From: Candidatus Obscuribacterales bacterium
Lineage (GTDB): Bacteria; Cyanobacteriota; Vampirovibrionia; Obscuribacterales; Obscuribacteraceae
DNA length: 64,000 nucleotides
Direction: 5' to 3'
NCBI GenBank assembly: GCA_019744775.1
Contig: JAIETZ010000002.1
Location: 124,001-188,000, forward strand
The notes beneath the pieces are model-generated. The model worked only from the letters and a program-made list of their open reading frames with translations, was not told where the DNA came from and ran no database searches. The position numbers were made by a program, and so were the translations under genes. Shown here in pieces: positions 29,983-38,059 of the stretch; position 1 is the first letter of the stretch, and each line of letters starts with the position of its first letter.

Positions 29983-32143
29983 GTTCACTCTCCCCATCTG
30001 TGACTAATCGGATACCTTCATAAACAAAGCCAGATTCCTTCTTCACCTTATTAACGCCTCTGCGTTTCAGCTCTAAGCCAAGTCTGGTGTTACTCCATGG
30101 CTTGTGTCCATTACGTTCGCACCAGGTCTGATAGCCTCGATAAAACTCACTTGCCTTAATTTGAGAGAATTCGTTCTGTTCAATTCTCTGACTAATAAAT
30201 TCGCCTAGTGTGTCGCTTTCTTTTTCATATTCCTTCGTGGCGTCTGTAACACGCTTCGGCGGTGCTAGTCCTTCAGCCATCCAAGTGTGATAACCAATCA
30301 ATGCCCACTGAAATATTCCTTCGCGTTCTTCTAAGAGCTTCTCAACCAGGTGCTGATCGCGCTCTTGTTCAGGAATAGTGACTTCAAACGGTATTAGCAA
30401 AATTCTTCGCCAAATACCAAAATCAGATCCACTGATTCGCGGCTTGTGGTTACCATGCAGCCACAACTTACCGACCGGCTTAAACTCAAACGGTTCTTTA
30501 TAAAGCAGTCTTGCTGGTATCATTTCGCCACCGGTAATGTCCTTTATCAAGGCTTCATTCAACTTGGCGGTATCCGCAATTTCACTAGCTCGGATGAATC
30601 GCCTACCGACAATCGATGACAAGCTATCCAGTTGCGTATCATTCTTGTGATCCATAATTGCGTTAGCGCGGATTGTCTTTGAATAGTCTCCGAAGATTTC
30701 TTGCAAGACAGTAAGAAATACGCTCTTTCCATTCATGCCACCGCCATAACAGAAGAACAATTTCTGTTCGGTAATGTGACCGGTTAGTGTATATCCGATA
30801 GCTCTTTGCAGGAAGCATGTCATCTCATCATCACCGCCCATGATCTGATCAAGAAATGCCAGCCACTTCGGGCACTTAGCACCACTCTTAAATGAGATAT
30901 TCGCTTTCCTGGTTATTAGTTCACTTCTGTCATGCTCTTTCAGCTCAAAAGTATCCAGATTTACAATGCCATTTATGCAATTGAATAGAATTGGATTTTT
31001 GTCAAAATCTTCCATTTCAACTCTTACCTTCTTATCTGAACGTGCCAGACTAATCATGTTTTCTATTGCTGATCTGCTCTGAGTTTTCTTCGCCCACTTC
31101 ATATAGCTTTCGCGCTCTGACTCACCAATCGTTTCTGATTCTTTCCATAAAGCATCAGTTACTTTTTTGGCTCTCTCTTGTACGCCTAGATGATTTCCAG
31201 ATTTCCAGAAGCCTTGATCCCAGGCATACCAGCCCAAGTTCTCATTGAATTTCAGGTCATCACCCATGTATTCAATGAACTTCTTAGCGCTTGCCAGGTC
31301 GGTGCCTGTGATCTCTTTATCCTCACGGATTCGGACAACATTCTTTTCTTCCACCTTTGGGGCTTCTTTCATGGCTGGAGCATTCTTTGATAGCTCCAGC
31401 AGCTCCATCAATCTGTGTCCGGCACCTAACCAATCAGATACATCACCTTTTTCAGGAACATCCAACTCAAGTATCTTTATTGACTTCGCTTTGCCGAATA
31501 GGTTATTGGCGATGTGCTGAACTCTATTCCTGCCAGCGCGGTCATTGTCCGGCAGAAGAATAACGTCACAGCCTGTCAGAACTTCTGTATAGCTATCAGA
31601 CCAAGTTCCGGCACCAGATGAATTAGTCGTTGCCACCAATCCGCGATTAATAAGATTGTCTGCGTCCTTTTCACCTTCACAGACATAAACAGTCTGACCG
31701 AGTTCCTTGGCTTTCAAAACAGCGCGGAAGTTATATAGAACGCGCCGGACATTCTTTAGGCTCCATGACCCATCTGCAGCCTGCTGCTTGAATGTCTTTG
31801 GATTTTCGGGATCATCTGTCTTATATCGATGGACTTGAAAGAGCAATTCGCCATTTTCATCACGGTAATCATAGGAACGCTCATACGTTTCTATGACATC
31901 TTTCTTCTTGCTTTTCTTTTCTGGCTTAACGGAGGCAATCGGCTTGATGAATCCGAGTCGTTTCAACTCATCCATGACCGCAATTTGGCTGCAGCCAGTT
32001 TTGCAATTCCAGAGCAACTTGCCTTCAGCATCGGTAATACTCAGGCTGTTATGAGTATCATTATGGGCGGGACAGCGAGTGAGCCAGCCGTGACCGGCTC
32101 TTTTCGCGTTCCCTAATTGCTTGGCTATCTGCTCGGCATTCAT
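29942..32143 (-). CDS. Primase-helicase (P4/D5 type)
   Basis: This 733-residue replication protein combines an N-terminal zinc finger (RCPAHNDTHNSLSI ... LWNCKTGC), a TOPRIM domain (VYVCEGEKDADNLI; VILLPDNDRAGR) and a C-terminal superfamily 3 / D5-type helicase with Walker A GGGMNGKS, the SEIAD Walker-B-like segment, and the LWLHGNHKPRI sensor followed by the arginine finger region FGIWRR. It primes and unwinds phage DNA. It is the largest early gene and is accompanied by resolvase and SpoVG-like genes, making a replication module. Confidence 0.9.
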   Translation of the reverse strand: MNAEQIAKQLGNAKRAGHGWLTRCPAHNDTHNSLSITDAEGKLLWNCKTGCSQIAVMDELKRLGFIKPIASVKPEKKSKKKDVIETYERSYDYRDENGELLFQVHRYKTDDPENPKTFKQQAADGSWSLKNVRRVLYNFRAVLKAKELGQTVYVCEGEKDADNLINRGLVATTNSSGAGTWSDSYTEVLTGCDVILLPDNDRAGRNRVQHIANNLFGKAKSIKILELDVPEKGDVSDWLGAGHRLMELLELSKNAPAMKEAPKVEEKNVVRIREDKEITGTDLASAKKFIEYMGDDLKFNENLGWYAWDQGFWKSGNHLGVQERAKKVTDALWKESETIGESERESYMKWAKKTQSRSAIENMISLARSDKKVRVEMEDFDKNPILFNCINGIVNLDTFELKEHDRSELITRKANISFKSGAKCPKWLAFLDQIMGGDDEMTCFLQRAIGYTLTGHITEQKLFFCYGGGMNGKSVFLTVLQEIFGDYSKTIRANAIMDHKNDTQLDSLSSIVGRRFIRASEIADTAKLNEALIKDITGGEMIPARLLYKEPFEFKPVGKLWLHGNHKPRISGSDFGIWRRILLIPFEVTIPEQERDQHLVEKLLEEREGIFQWALIGYHTWMAEGLAPPKRVTDATKEYEKESDTLGEFISQRIEQNEFSQIKASEFYRGYQTWCERNGHKPWSNTRLGLELKRRGVNKVKKESGFVYEGIRLVTDGESEHEADSQKSIHFSY

Positions 32144-32149
32144 GGCTGG

Positions 32150-32614
32150 TTAAAATACGCTCCGACCACCAAAGCCACCATTACCGGCAAAGTTATTGCC
32201 TTGTGGTTGCATCGGTTGCTGCCCAAAACCCTGATTTTGGTTCTGATTTGCAAAGCCCCCAGGATTCTGCTGCCCATTGCCAAAACCCTGAGCTTGTCCG
32301 GCAAAGCCTTGATTCTGTTGTGCCGGTTGTTGCTGTTGCATCTGTCCACCATTAAGGCGCTGATATTCAGCAACTACAGCTTGCCGGACTGCTGCCTGCA
32401 ATTGTTCTGAGAGCTTGACCGTATTCATGCGTCCGGTTTGCCCGTCCTGGCGCTGCCACTGAATTTGCGGCATGGCGACAAACATATTGCCATTCTTATT
32501 GATCAACCGGCAGCCAACCACCGTCAGATCAAATCCTGGTTGGATCTGGATCACTAAGTTACATTTCGCCATTGCATAGCGATCTGGTTGCATATCTTGA
32601 ACTAAAATACTCAC
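32150..32614 (-). CDS. SpoVG-like protein with Q/N/G-rich tail
   Basis: This 154-residue protein has an N-terminal core (VVGCRLINKNGNMFVAMPQ ... LQAAVRQAVVAEYQRL) that matches the SpoVG pattern ('..v..crli...gg.FvamP' and 'i..aVl.eY.rl'). The C-terminal 60 residues are almost only Gln, Asn, Gly, Phe and Pro, a low-complexity tail like those of single-strand-binding proteins, though the acidic SSB tip is missing (it ends GGRSVF). SpoVG proteins bind nucleic acids. Beside the primase-helicase and RuvC genes it is a good candidate for the phage single-strand-binding function. Coupled to the resolvase gene by 4 nt. Confidence 0.68.
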   Translation of the reverse strand: MSILVQDMQPDRYAMAKCNLVIQIQPGFDLTVVGCRLINKNGNMFVAMPQIQWQRQDGQTGRMNTVKLSEQLQAAVRQAVVAEYQRLNGGQMQQQQPAQQNQGFAGQAQGFGNGQQNPGGFANQNQNQGFGQQPMQPQGNNFAGNGGFGGRSVF

Positions 32615-33126
32615 CTTTCTATCCTCCTAACCTTGTATAAACGTTTGCCGTATTCAGCTATTAACAGAGCATCTGCCCTGCCATCACTAGGTGTTCGGCT
32701 GTGATCTCTTACTAAATTTGCTTTCGGGAATAATTTCTGTGCAAGCCAAATTGAGCCTTCCTTAGTCTTTGGCTTGCACAATGCTGCCTGCCAGGTCGTC
32801 GGATGAACTGTCCTGTACCGAATACCAGCTTGCTGCAACACTGAAAGAACATTGCCATAATCGGCTAAGAAAGTACGTAAACCAGCCGTCTGCACAGCGC
32901 GCATAATAAACAGCTCTTCGACATAAAGCTCATAGTCATAGACATCCTTACCTGCAAGCCATTCACCAAGTGCCTCACTCAACTTTCTAGAATCAATAGT
33001 TATGATTCCATCCCTGTCATCCGGATCTATCAGAGGCATGTCTATAAAGAATGGAAGCTCCGGATCGTTAGTATCTATCAGGGCAACTGCTCCCTTTTGC
33101 CCTGGATCAATTCCGCAAAAAATCAC
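32611..33126 (-). CDS. RuvC-like Holliday junction resolvase
   Basis: This 171-residue protein has the RNase H-fold acidic residues of RuvC: Asp7 in CGIDPGQKG, Glu in YVEELF, and the C-terminal SDGRADALLIAEYG with the last catalytic Asp. Thus it cuts branched DNA made in replication or recombination before packaging. It sits in the replication module and overlaps both neighbours by 4 nt. Confidence 0.83.
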   Translation of the reverse strand: MIFCGIDPGQKGAVALIDTNDPELPFFIDMPLIDPDDRDGIITIDSRKLSEALGEWLAGKDVYDYELYVEELFIMRAVQTAGLRTFLADYGNVLSVLQQAGIRYRTVHPTTWQAALCKPKTKEGSIWLAQKLFPKANLVRDHSRTPSDGRADALLIAEYGKRLYKVRRIER

Positions 33127-33764
33127 GCTGTCTTCCTCGCCTTCTGAATGCGGCTCAAGGCATGTAGATATTTTGCTTCCGTCAATCCGTATACATTTTG
33201 ATTTGCTTCGTCATATATCACCTGGAAATCAGCGGTAAGCATGCGTCTAACAGCGTCTTTAGCTGTATCAAAATCCATCCCTACATCACTCATGGCTGTG
33301 TTAATCAGTAGTGAAACGCCTTCAGTACCCATCTCATCACTGCCGGTTATCGCTTGTCCATCAAATATATTGATGGCATCTGCCATTGCTCTATCGGCTT
33401 CTGTTGGCTCAGGCATTTCTTGCTGAGCTTCCATAATTTGGTCAACATCTTCCGGCGGATTCTCTGGAACCTCACCGAATAAGTCTTCGCATTCACGGAC
33501 GAAATCTGGATCTAATTGCTCATTCAAGCCAAGATCTTCATTTACTTGCTTTAGCTCAGCTTGCTTTTCTTCGTTACGGCTCCGCATAATTTCGCGAATC
33601 TTGGAACCGCCTTCACTTGCTGGCAAGAGTGATATTGAACTGATCCATTTAGTAAGTTCTTCCGAATTCAGGACTGATTTGCCACCAAATGACATTTCAA
33701 ATCCTTTCTGTGATCCAATTTCTCGGACGATTAGCTTTCCCTCTGTCTGAATTTCTATCGGCAT
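33123..33764 (-). CDS. Acidic protein of replication module, unknown
   Basis: This 213-residue, strongly acidic protein (FGEVPENPPEDVDQIMEAQQEMPEPTEADRAM) has a helical N-terminal part and a C-terminal helical domain (DFDTAKDAVRRMLTADFQVIYDEANQNVYGLTEAKYLHALSRI). Nothing identifies a family. Its position, first large gene after the promoter and coupled to the resolvase, suggests a replication or recombination accessory role. Confidence 0.58.
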   Translation of the reverse strand: MPIEIQTEGKLIVREIGSQKGFEMSFGGKSVLNSEELTKWISSISLLPASEGGSKIREIMRSRNEEKQAELKQVNEDLGLNEQLDPDFVRECEDLFGEVPENPPEDVDQIMEAQQEMPEPTEADRAMADAINIFDGQAITGSDEMGTEGVSLLINTAMSDVGMDFDTAKDAVRRMLTADFQVIYDEANQNVYGLTEAKYLHALSRIQKARKTA

Positions 33765-33784
33765 TTCTCTTCCTTATATATGCG

Positions 33785-33997
33785 TTACGGTCTGCCTGTA
33801 AGTGTCAGTTCTTTTGAATTCACCAGCTCGTCAGTTGCTGACTGAATACGCTTTTGAATTTCATTCAATAGATCCCATTGATGCTGCCGTGTGCAGCCTA
33901 CCAGCGGCAGCTCAGCCAATATCTCTATCTGAATCAGTCGTCGTGGATTGAGCGACTTACGTCTTTCTTGCGTTGTTATATTCAATTTCTGAATCAT
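33785..33997 (-). CDS. First gene of early operon, small unknown protein
   Basis: This 70-residue helical protein is the promoter-proximal gene of the leftward operon, starting 115 nt after the predicted transcription start. CGAGG precedes its ATG. No family is recognised. First genes of early operons often act on regulation or host takeover. Confidence 0.6.
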   Translation of the reverse strand: MIQKLNITTQERRKSLNPRRLIQIEILAELPLVGCTRQHQWDLLNEIQKRIQSATDELVNSKELTLTGRP

Positions 33998-34014
33998 GTT
34001 TTTCCTCGCGCCAT

Positions 34015-34083
34015 AGCGGCTGGAAGCCCCGAAGGACTTCCAACTATTTTGTTTTTCGATCCTTACAGTTTCTTCCAGCCGCT
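34015..34083. repeat. Inverted repeat in the early leader
   Basis: AGCGGCTGGAAG (34015-34026) and CTTCCAGCCGCT (34072-34083) are a perfect 12-bp inverted pair separated by 45 nt. A nested pair TGGAAG/CTTCCA (34021-34026 and 34037-34042) competes with it. The two pairings are mutually exclusive, as in attenuators or anti-termination leaders. It lies in the 5' leader of the early transcript. Confidence 0.6.
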
Positions 34084-34205
34084 GACACCATAAGTGGTGT
34101 CATTTCTTATGCGGTTATTATCCTGCACTATCGTTCAGGATTCAAGCACTAAAAGCAGCTAATTTTCGGGAATCAGTTACTGATCGAAATACGAGTGGTG
34201 TCACT
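34083..34205 (-). promoter_or_regulatory. Early leftward promoter with TGGTGTCA operators
   Basis: On the - strand, TTGAAT (34145-34140), a 17-nt spacer and GATAAT (34122-34117) make a good sigma70 promoter. Just downstream of the start is a palindrome TGACACCA-taag-TGGTGTCA (34083-34102). A second, single AGTGGTGTCA copy lies upstream at 34194-34203. Operators on both sides of the promoter fit repression by looping or by a dimeric repressor; the XRE-type protein at 34925-35155 is a candidate. Confidence 0.72.
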
Positions 34206-34247
34206 TATATATCGGCGCTATAGGGAATAGTATTTTCTTAATCAGAG

Positions 34248-34490
34248 TTAAGGAATGGTATCAACTCTCTTAGAGAAACTTTTCGGGCAAAAAGTTATTG
34301 GCTTGACACATGCACACCTAATTGGAAATACGTACCACGTACTTCCGTTTTCTTCACGGTGAGAAAACCGGTTCAATTTCATGGCATTTCTGTTCAGTTT
34401 TCCCACCAGCGCATGAGCATGTTTTGCTGTTTCTTGGCTGGGATGAACCGATTTTATTTCATACAGATTTTCGGTTGGTTCGTGCAACAC
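34248..34490 (-). CDS. Doubtful small ORF in the control region
   Basis: This 80-codon GTG-started ORF (ENLYEIKSVHPSQETAKHAHALVGKLNRNAMK) has a protein-like composition in its first two thirds but no ribosome binding site and a Cys/Pro-rich, unlikely end. The opposite strand also has an open frame. I list it because it fills a 600-nt gap; it may be only a remnant. Confidence 0.3.
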   Translation of the reverse strand: MLHEPTENLYEIKSVHPSQETAKHAHALVGKLNRNAMKLNRFSHREENGSTWYVFPIRCACVKPITFCPKSFSKRVDTIP

Positions 34491-34580
34491 AGAAAATAAA
34501 TTCTATTGTTGGCTGACAAGGTGGAGTCAAATTCCCTAAGAATCGGATGATTCATCTCTATCTTGAAAAGGCTGGGGGTC

Positions 34581-34909
34581 CTGAACAGTTTGCTGCATAG
34601 GCTGCACAGTTTCTGAACAGTTTGTCTAAAACTGTTCAGCCTAGTCTATGCCTCGCTGGTGGCGGGTTTCCCTACATAACCTGAACAGTCTGCATACTTT
34701 TTTCTGGAAAAAAATAAAAAGAGAAAAAGAAGAAAAAGAAGAATAGAAAAAGAGAAGAAATAGAGTAAAAAGCGTAAAAGAATAGGGAAAAACTGTGCAA
34801 GACTGTTCAGGAATGGGATATGACAAGTCGAATTTATAGCACTGGTGTGCATTACGGCGACTGCACACTTGGCAGCCAAAACTATTCAGGACTGTGCAGA
34901 ACTGTGCAG
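34581..34909. repeat. Array of CTGAACAGTTT-type repeats around a polypurine tract
   Basis: At least ten copies of CTG(A/C)ACAGTTT or its reverse complement occur at 34581, 34602, 34613, 34629, 34681, 34791, 34802, 34879, 34891 and 34901 (positions of copy starts). Neighbouring copies are often 10-11 bp apart, one helical turn. Between the two groups, 34700-34790 is almost pure A/G on the + strand and very AT-rich. Repeats at helical spacing beside an easily melted tract are the hallmark of an iteron-type replication origin, but an array of repressor sites is equally possible. No gene is supported in 34491-34924. Confidence 0.72.
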
Positions 34910-34924
34910 CCGGTTTTTTAGTTG

Positions 34925-35155
34925 TTAAGATGCAGAGACTAGCCGCTTGGCTAGTTCATCGAGGTCTATCTTGGCAGCTTGAGCGATTTGGGCTGCTTTC
35001 TCAAGGCTCGGTTGTTTGCCTTCATAGACATAAGAATGGCAAGTCCGGTCTGACAGATTGCTTGCTCGCGCCATTTCGGTTGGATTCATCCAGCCAGCTT
35101 TATCCATGACCCATTGCCAGGCTTTTAATGGTGTTTTGTGTGATATGCCTGCCAT
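34925..35155 (-). CDS. XRE-family (Cro/CI-like) regulator
   Basis: This 76-residue protein is one helix-turn-helix domain: WMNPTEMARASNLSDRTCHSYVYEGKQPSLEKAAQIAQAAKIDLDELAKRL. The 'sdrT...y..G..Ps...a..iA.a' pattern is that of XRE-type DNA-binding domains. It lies next to the repeat array and operator sites, and is probably the Cro- or CI-like switch of the prophage. GGAG precedes the start; it shares one base with the upstream stop. It lacks a cleavage/dimerisation domain, so SOS-type cleavage is not expected. Confidence 0.8.
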   Translation of the reverse strand: MAGISHKTPLKAWQWVMDKAGWMNPTEMARASNLSDRTCHSYVYEGKQPSLEKAAQIAQAAKIDLDELAKRLVSAS

Positions 35156-35475
35156 TAGTTATTCTCCGGATTTGGCAATGTTTTGAAAAGATGGAATGAG
35201 CGTGTGTACAAAAAATCAAGCAAGTTCTTCATGCCGTCTTTGGCTGAACTCGTGCTCTTCTCAAATATCGGCTGCAAATTAGAGTTATGGAAAAGTTGAG
35301 CAAGGGCTAAATCGCTGTTTGTATTTGCCATGGCGGTCATGATTGTTATGCCGGACTCATTCTTTATGTCCGGCATTTTGTTTTCTATGAGTTTGAGTAG
35401 TTCTCGAATATCCCGGGCAAGAGATTCAAGCGTGATCTGGCTCTCATCGATATCGAGCGAAAATTTCCTTTCCAT
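35155..35475 (-). CDS. Small helical protein upstream of the regulator
   Basis: This 106-residue protein has an N-terminal acidic helix (ITLESLARDIRELLKLIENK) and mixed remainder; no known family. It forms an operon with the XRE regulator, and GGAG precedes its ATG. It is the last gene before the tRNA and could be a repressor partner or exclusion factor. Confidence 0.55.
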   Translation of the reverse strand: MERKFSLDIDESQITLESLARDIRELLKLIENKMPDIKNESGITIMTAMANTNSDLALAQLFHNSNLQPIFEKSTSSAKDGMKNLLDFLYTRSFHLFKTLPNPENN

Positions 35476-35527
35476 GACATGTTCTCCAGCATTAGAACTT
35501 GAACAGATCAGCTGTATCTAATGGATG

Positions 35528-35543
35528 AACGATCAATATCGTT
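35528..35543. promoter_or_regulatory. Palindromic operator AACGAT-CAAT-ATCGTT
   Basis: The 16-bp palindrome AACGATCAATATCGTT has two perfect 6-bp arms and a 4-bp centre. It lies about 50 nt upstream of the 35155-35475 gene and just before the tRNA, where the promoter for the regulator operon must be. TTGATA and TTGAGG in the same 80 bp could be -35 boxes. It is probably an autoregulatory site. Confidence 0.55.
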
Positions 35544-35592
35544 TAGGATATGTCGCCTCAAGATGACCTATATCAAGCGTGTATGTAAGATA

Positions 35593-35675
35593 TGCCGGAG
35601 GTCGGAGTCGAACCGACACGCCCTTTCAGGCGGATGATTTTGAGTCAACTGCGTCTGCCATTTCGCCACTCCGGC
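35593..35675 (-). tRNA. tRNA-Leu (anticodon CAA)
   Basis: The - strand folds as a class II tRNA: acceptor GCCGGAG/CTCCGGC with discriminator A, T arm GTCGG-TTCGACT-CCGAC, variable arm CGCC-TGAAAG-GGCG and anticodon loop CTCAAAA with CAA at 34-36. One anticodon-stem pair is T-T (28-42). CCA is not encoded. The 3' end faces the prophage, the usual orientation when a phage uses the tRNA 3' half as attachment site. Confidence 0.95.
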
Positions 35676-35771
35676 ATCAAATGGGTCTAACATTCTACAC
35701 TGCCGTTGGCATCCAGGGTGGTCTTGGCAGCCGGGCGTTAAGGGATGGTAATCAATTGCTAGAATTGACCC

Positions 35772-36413
35772 ATGCGATGCCTAATTACCGGATTTAATGC
35801 TTTCGGCGAATTTGCCGTCAACCCTAGCGAAGAAGTGGTCGGACGCCTGCCTGATGCGGTCAAAGTTTCTAAGCAATGGCTGGAAATTGAGCGGCTTATT
35901 TTGCCGTGCTCGGGCAAGAAGATGTGGCAGAAATTAGATTCAGCCGTCGGAAAGACATCCAAGAAAGAGCCATTGATTCTCATCATGACTGGTTTGGCAG
36001 CCGATAGAGACCGCCTCTGCCTTGAGCGTTTTGCGGTCAATATAAAGGACTATCGCATTCCAGATAATGACGGCTGGCAACCGCAAGATACGCCGATTAT
36101 CGCCAAAGCACCTGCCGGACTTGCTTCCGACCTTCCGCTGACGCGTTTGGAAAAGCGTCTGGCGAGCCAGAAAATCGCAGTAGACATTTCCAATTACGCC
36201 GGCTCCTACTTATGTAATGAAATTTACTACAAGGCACTGTCTACTTGGCAAAAGCAGCCTGGTAGTGCAGCGGTTCTTTTCGTGCACATTCCGCAGCCGA
36301 AGCTCTATATGAAAAAGCATCAACCAAAGTGGAACAGAGAAAAGACTCTCACTCATTTTGCTCAGGCTCTGGTAGAAACAGTTGAGTTTTCTCATAGCTG
36401 GCTTAGCCGCTAG
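35772..36413 (+). CDS. pcp: Pyroglutamyl-peptidase I-like protein
   Basis: This 213-residue protein matches peptidase family C15, which removes N-terminal pyroglutamate. It opens MRCLITGFNAFGEFAVNPSEEVV and keeps the catalytic residues in recognisable surroundings: Glu in LCLERFAVN, Cys in AGSYLCNEIYY (usual SNTAGTYVCN) and His in VLFVHIPQ. The usual length is about 210-215. It is the first host gene after the tRNA, reading away from it. The less conserved motif 'NYAGSYLCNE' suggests a divergent member. Confidence 0.85.
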   Translation: MRCLITGFNAFGEFAVNPSEEVVGRLPDAVKVSKQWLEIERLILPCSGKKMWQKLDSAVGKTSKKEPLILIMTGLAADRDRLCLERFAVNIKDYRIPDNDGWQPQDTPIIAKAPAGLASDLPLTRLEKRLASQKIAVDISNYAGSYLCNEIYYKALSTWQKQPGSAAVLFVHIPQPKLYMKKHQPKWNREKTLTHFAQALVETVEFSHSWLSR

Positions 36414-36484
36414 ACCGGCTTTCCAAGACGATAGAATTGGTTTTTCGCCTCGAGGCGGCAAGTTCCAAATTGGAGATAGTTCCC

Positions 36485-37996
36485 ATGGGAAAATTTATTC
36501 TGGCGATTGATCAAGGCACCACAAGTTGCAGAGCTATTGTTTTCGACAAGAGCGGCAAATCAATGGGTGTTGGTCAGCGCGAATTTACGCAACATTTTCC
36601 GCAGCCTGGTTGGGTTGAGCACAATGCTGAAGAAATTTGGGACACGCAAAAGGCTTGCATCGGCGAGGCAATTAAAAAAGCCGGAATTCAGCCGGATGAA
36701 ATTGCTTGTGTTGGTATCACTAACCAGCGCGAGACAACTGTTGTCTGGGATCGCAAAACAGGCAAACCAATCTTTCACGCTATTGTCTGGCAGTGCCGTC
36801 GCACACAAGAAGCCGCTGAGAAATTGAAGGCTGCTGATTCAGAATTATTCCGCAACAAAACAGGACTTGTTCCAGACGCATATTTTTCCGGTTTGAAAAT
36901 TCGCTGGATTCTAGACAATGTTCCAGGTGCTGCAAAGCTTGCCGAAGCTGGTCAGCTTGCTTTCGGCACAATTGACACGTGGATAATTTGGAATTTGACT
37001 GGTGGCGCAAGCCACTTTACAGAGCCAAGCAATGCTTCGCGTACCATGCTCTACAACATTCAGACGCTTGATTGGGATGATGAATTGCTCGGGAAAATTG
37101 GCGTTCCGCGCTCGATGATGCCGCAGGTTATTTCATCCAATGGAAATTTCGGTACGACAAAAAAGGAACTAGTTGGATTTGAAGCACCGATTCTCTCCAA
37201 CTTGGGCGACCAACAAGCAGCGCTATTTGGTCAAGGCTGCTTCAAGCCAGGCATGGCAAAGTGCACTTACGGTACAGGCAGTTTCTTGCTGGCTAACATC
37301 GGCAGCAATTTCAAACTTGTACAAGGACTGTTAACGACAGTCGCCTGGAAGCTAGACGGTGAGCCTGTTACATACGCCTTTGAAGGCGCCAACTTTATTG
37401 CCGGTGCTGCAATTCAGTGGTTGCGCGATGGATTGGGTATTATCAAATCCAGCGATGAAGTTGAGTCATTTACAAATTTATTGCACAGCAATGAAGGAGT
37501 CTACTTCGTACCGGCTTTAGTGGGACTTGGTTCACCCTGGTGGAATTCAGATGTACGCGGCACAATTGTCGGACTGACACGCGGTACTACTCGCGCGCAT
37601 TTTGTGCGTGCAGCAGTGGAAGCAATGGCGTATCAAGTTACCGACGTTGCTTTAGATATTGAGCAGCACGGCATCAAGCTTTCCGAATTGCGCGTTGACG
37701 GTGGTGCTACACGCAATAAATTCCTCCTGCATTTCCAGGCAGACTTGATTCACATTCCGGTTATTCGCTCGTCTCAAATGGAGTCGACGGCATGGGGCGT
37801 GGCTGCTCTAGCCGGCATAAAAGCCGGGCTGATAGCCAATCTCGATGAAGTGTCATCCAACTGGCAGCACGATTTGACTGCGGTTCCAGAGCACGACAGA
37901 AGCGCTGATTATGCAGGCTGGCACAAGGCTATTCTTGCTACATTCGCCCAGGCAGCCAATCCTAAAGAGAATAAGGTCCCGGCAGCCACACGTTAA
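36485..37996 (+). CDS. glpK: Glycerol kinase
   Basis: This 503-residue enzyme phosphorylates glycerol to sn-glycerol 3-phosphate. FGGY-kinase motifs are complete: AIDQGTTSCRAIVFD at the N-terminus, ITNQRETTVVWDRKTG, DTWIIWNLTGG, TEPSNASRTMLYNIQTLDWDD, the ATP-site KCTYGTGSFLLANIG, and AVEAMAYQVTDV then RVDGGATRNKFLLHFQADL. The length equals E. coli GlpK (502). The start is ATG 36485 with GGAGAT upstream; the extension back to 36437 is not likely. No glpF or glpD lies beside it, so it is not in a classical glp operon here. Confidence 0.97.
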   Translation: MGKFILAIDQGTTSCRAIVFDKSGKSMGVGQREFTQHFPQPGWVEHNAEEIWDTQKACIGEAIKKAGIQPDEIACVGITNQRETTVVWDRKTGKPIFHAIVWQCRRTQEAAEKLKAADSELFRNKTGLVPDAYFSGLKIRWILDNVPGAAKLAEAGQLAFGTIDTWIIWNLTGGASHFTEPSNASRTMLYNIQTLDWDDELLGKIGVPRSMMPQVISSNGNFGTTKKELVGFEAPILSNLGDQQAALFGQGCFKPGMAKCTYGTGSFLLANIGSNFKLVQGLLTTVAWKLDGEPVTYAFEGANFIAGAAIQWLRDGLGIIKSSDEVESFTNLLHSNEGVYFVPALVGLGSPWWNSDVRGTIVGLTRGTTRAHFVRAAVEAMAYQVTDVALDIEQHGIKLSELRVDGGATRNKFLLHFQADLIHIPVIRSSQMESTAWGVAALAGIKAGLIANLDEVSSNWQHDLTAVPEHDRSADYAGWHKAILATFAQAANPKENKVPAATR

Positions 37997-38059
37997 GCAC
38001 CTCCAAACTTTCTCCATAATTTTGGGGAATAATGAAATAGTAGACTCCAGGCTTAACCA

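Noticed and set aside
34641-34879. Two overlapping 75-77-codon leftward ORFs rich in Phe/Leu/Ser
   Set aside because: They are the translation of the polypurine tract read on its pyrimidine strand, not genes.
19560-35590. Integrase, excisionase or terminase gene of the prophage
   Set aside because: I looked for tyrosine/serine recombinase motifs and terminase Walker motifs in the early region and found none; they must be outside the window.
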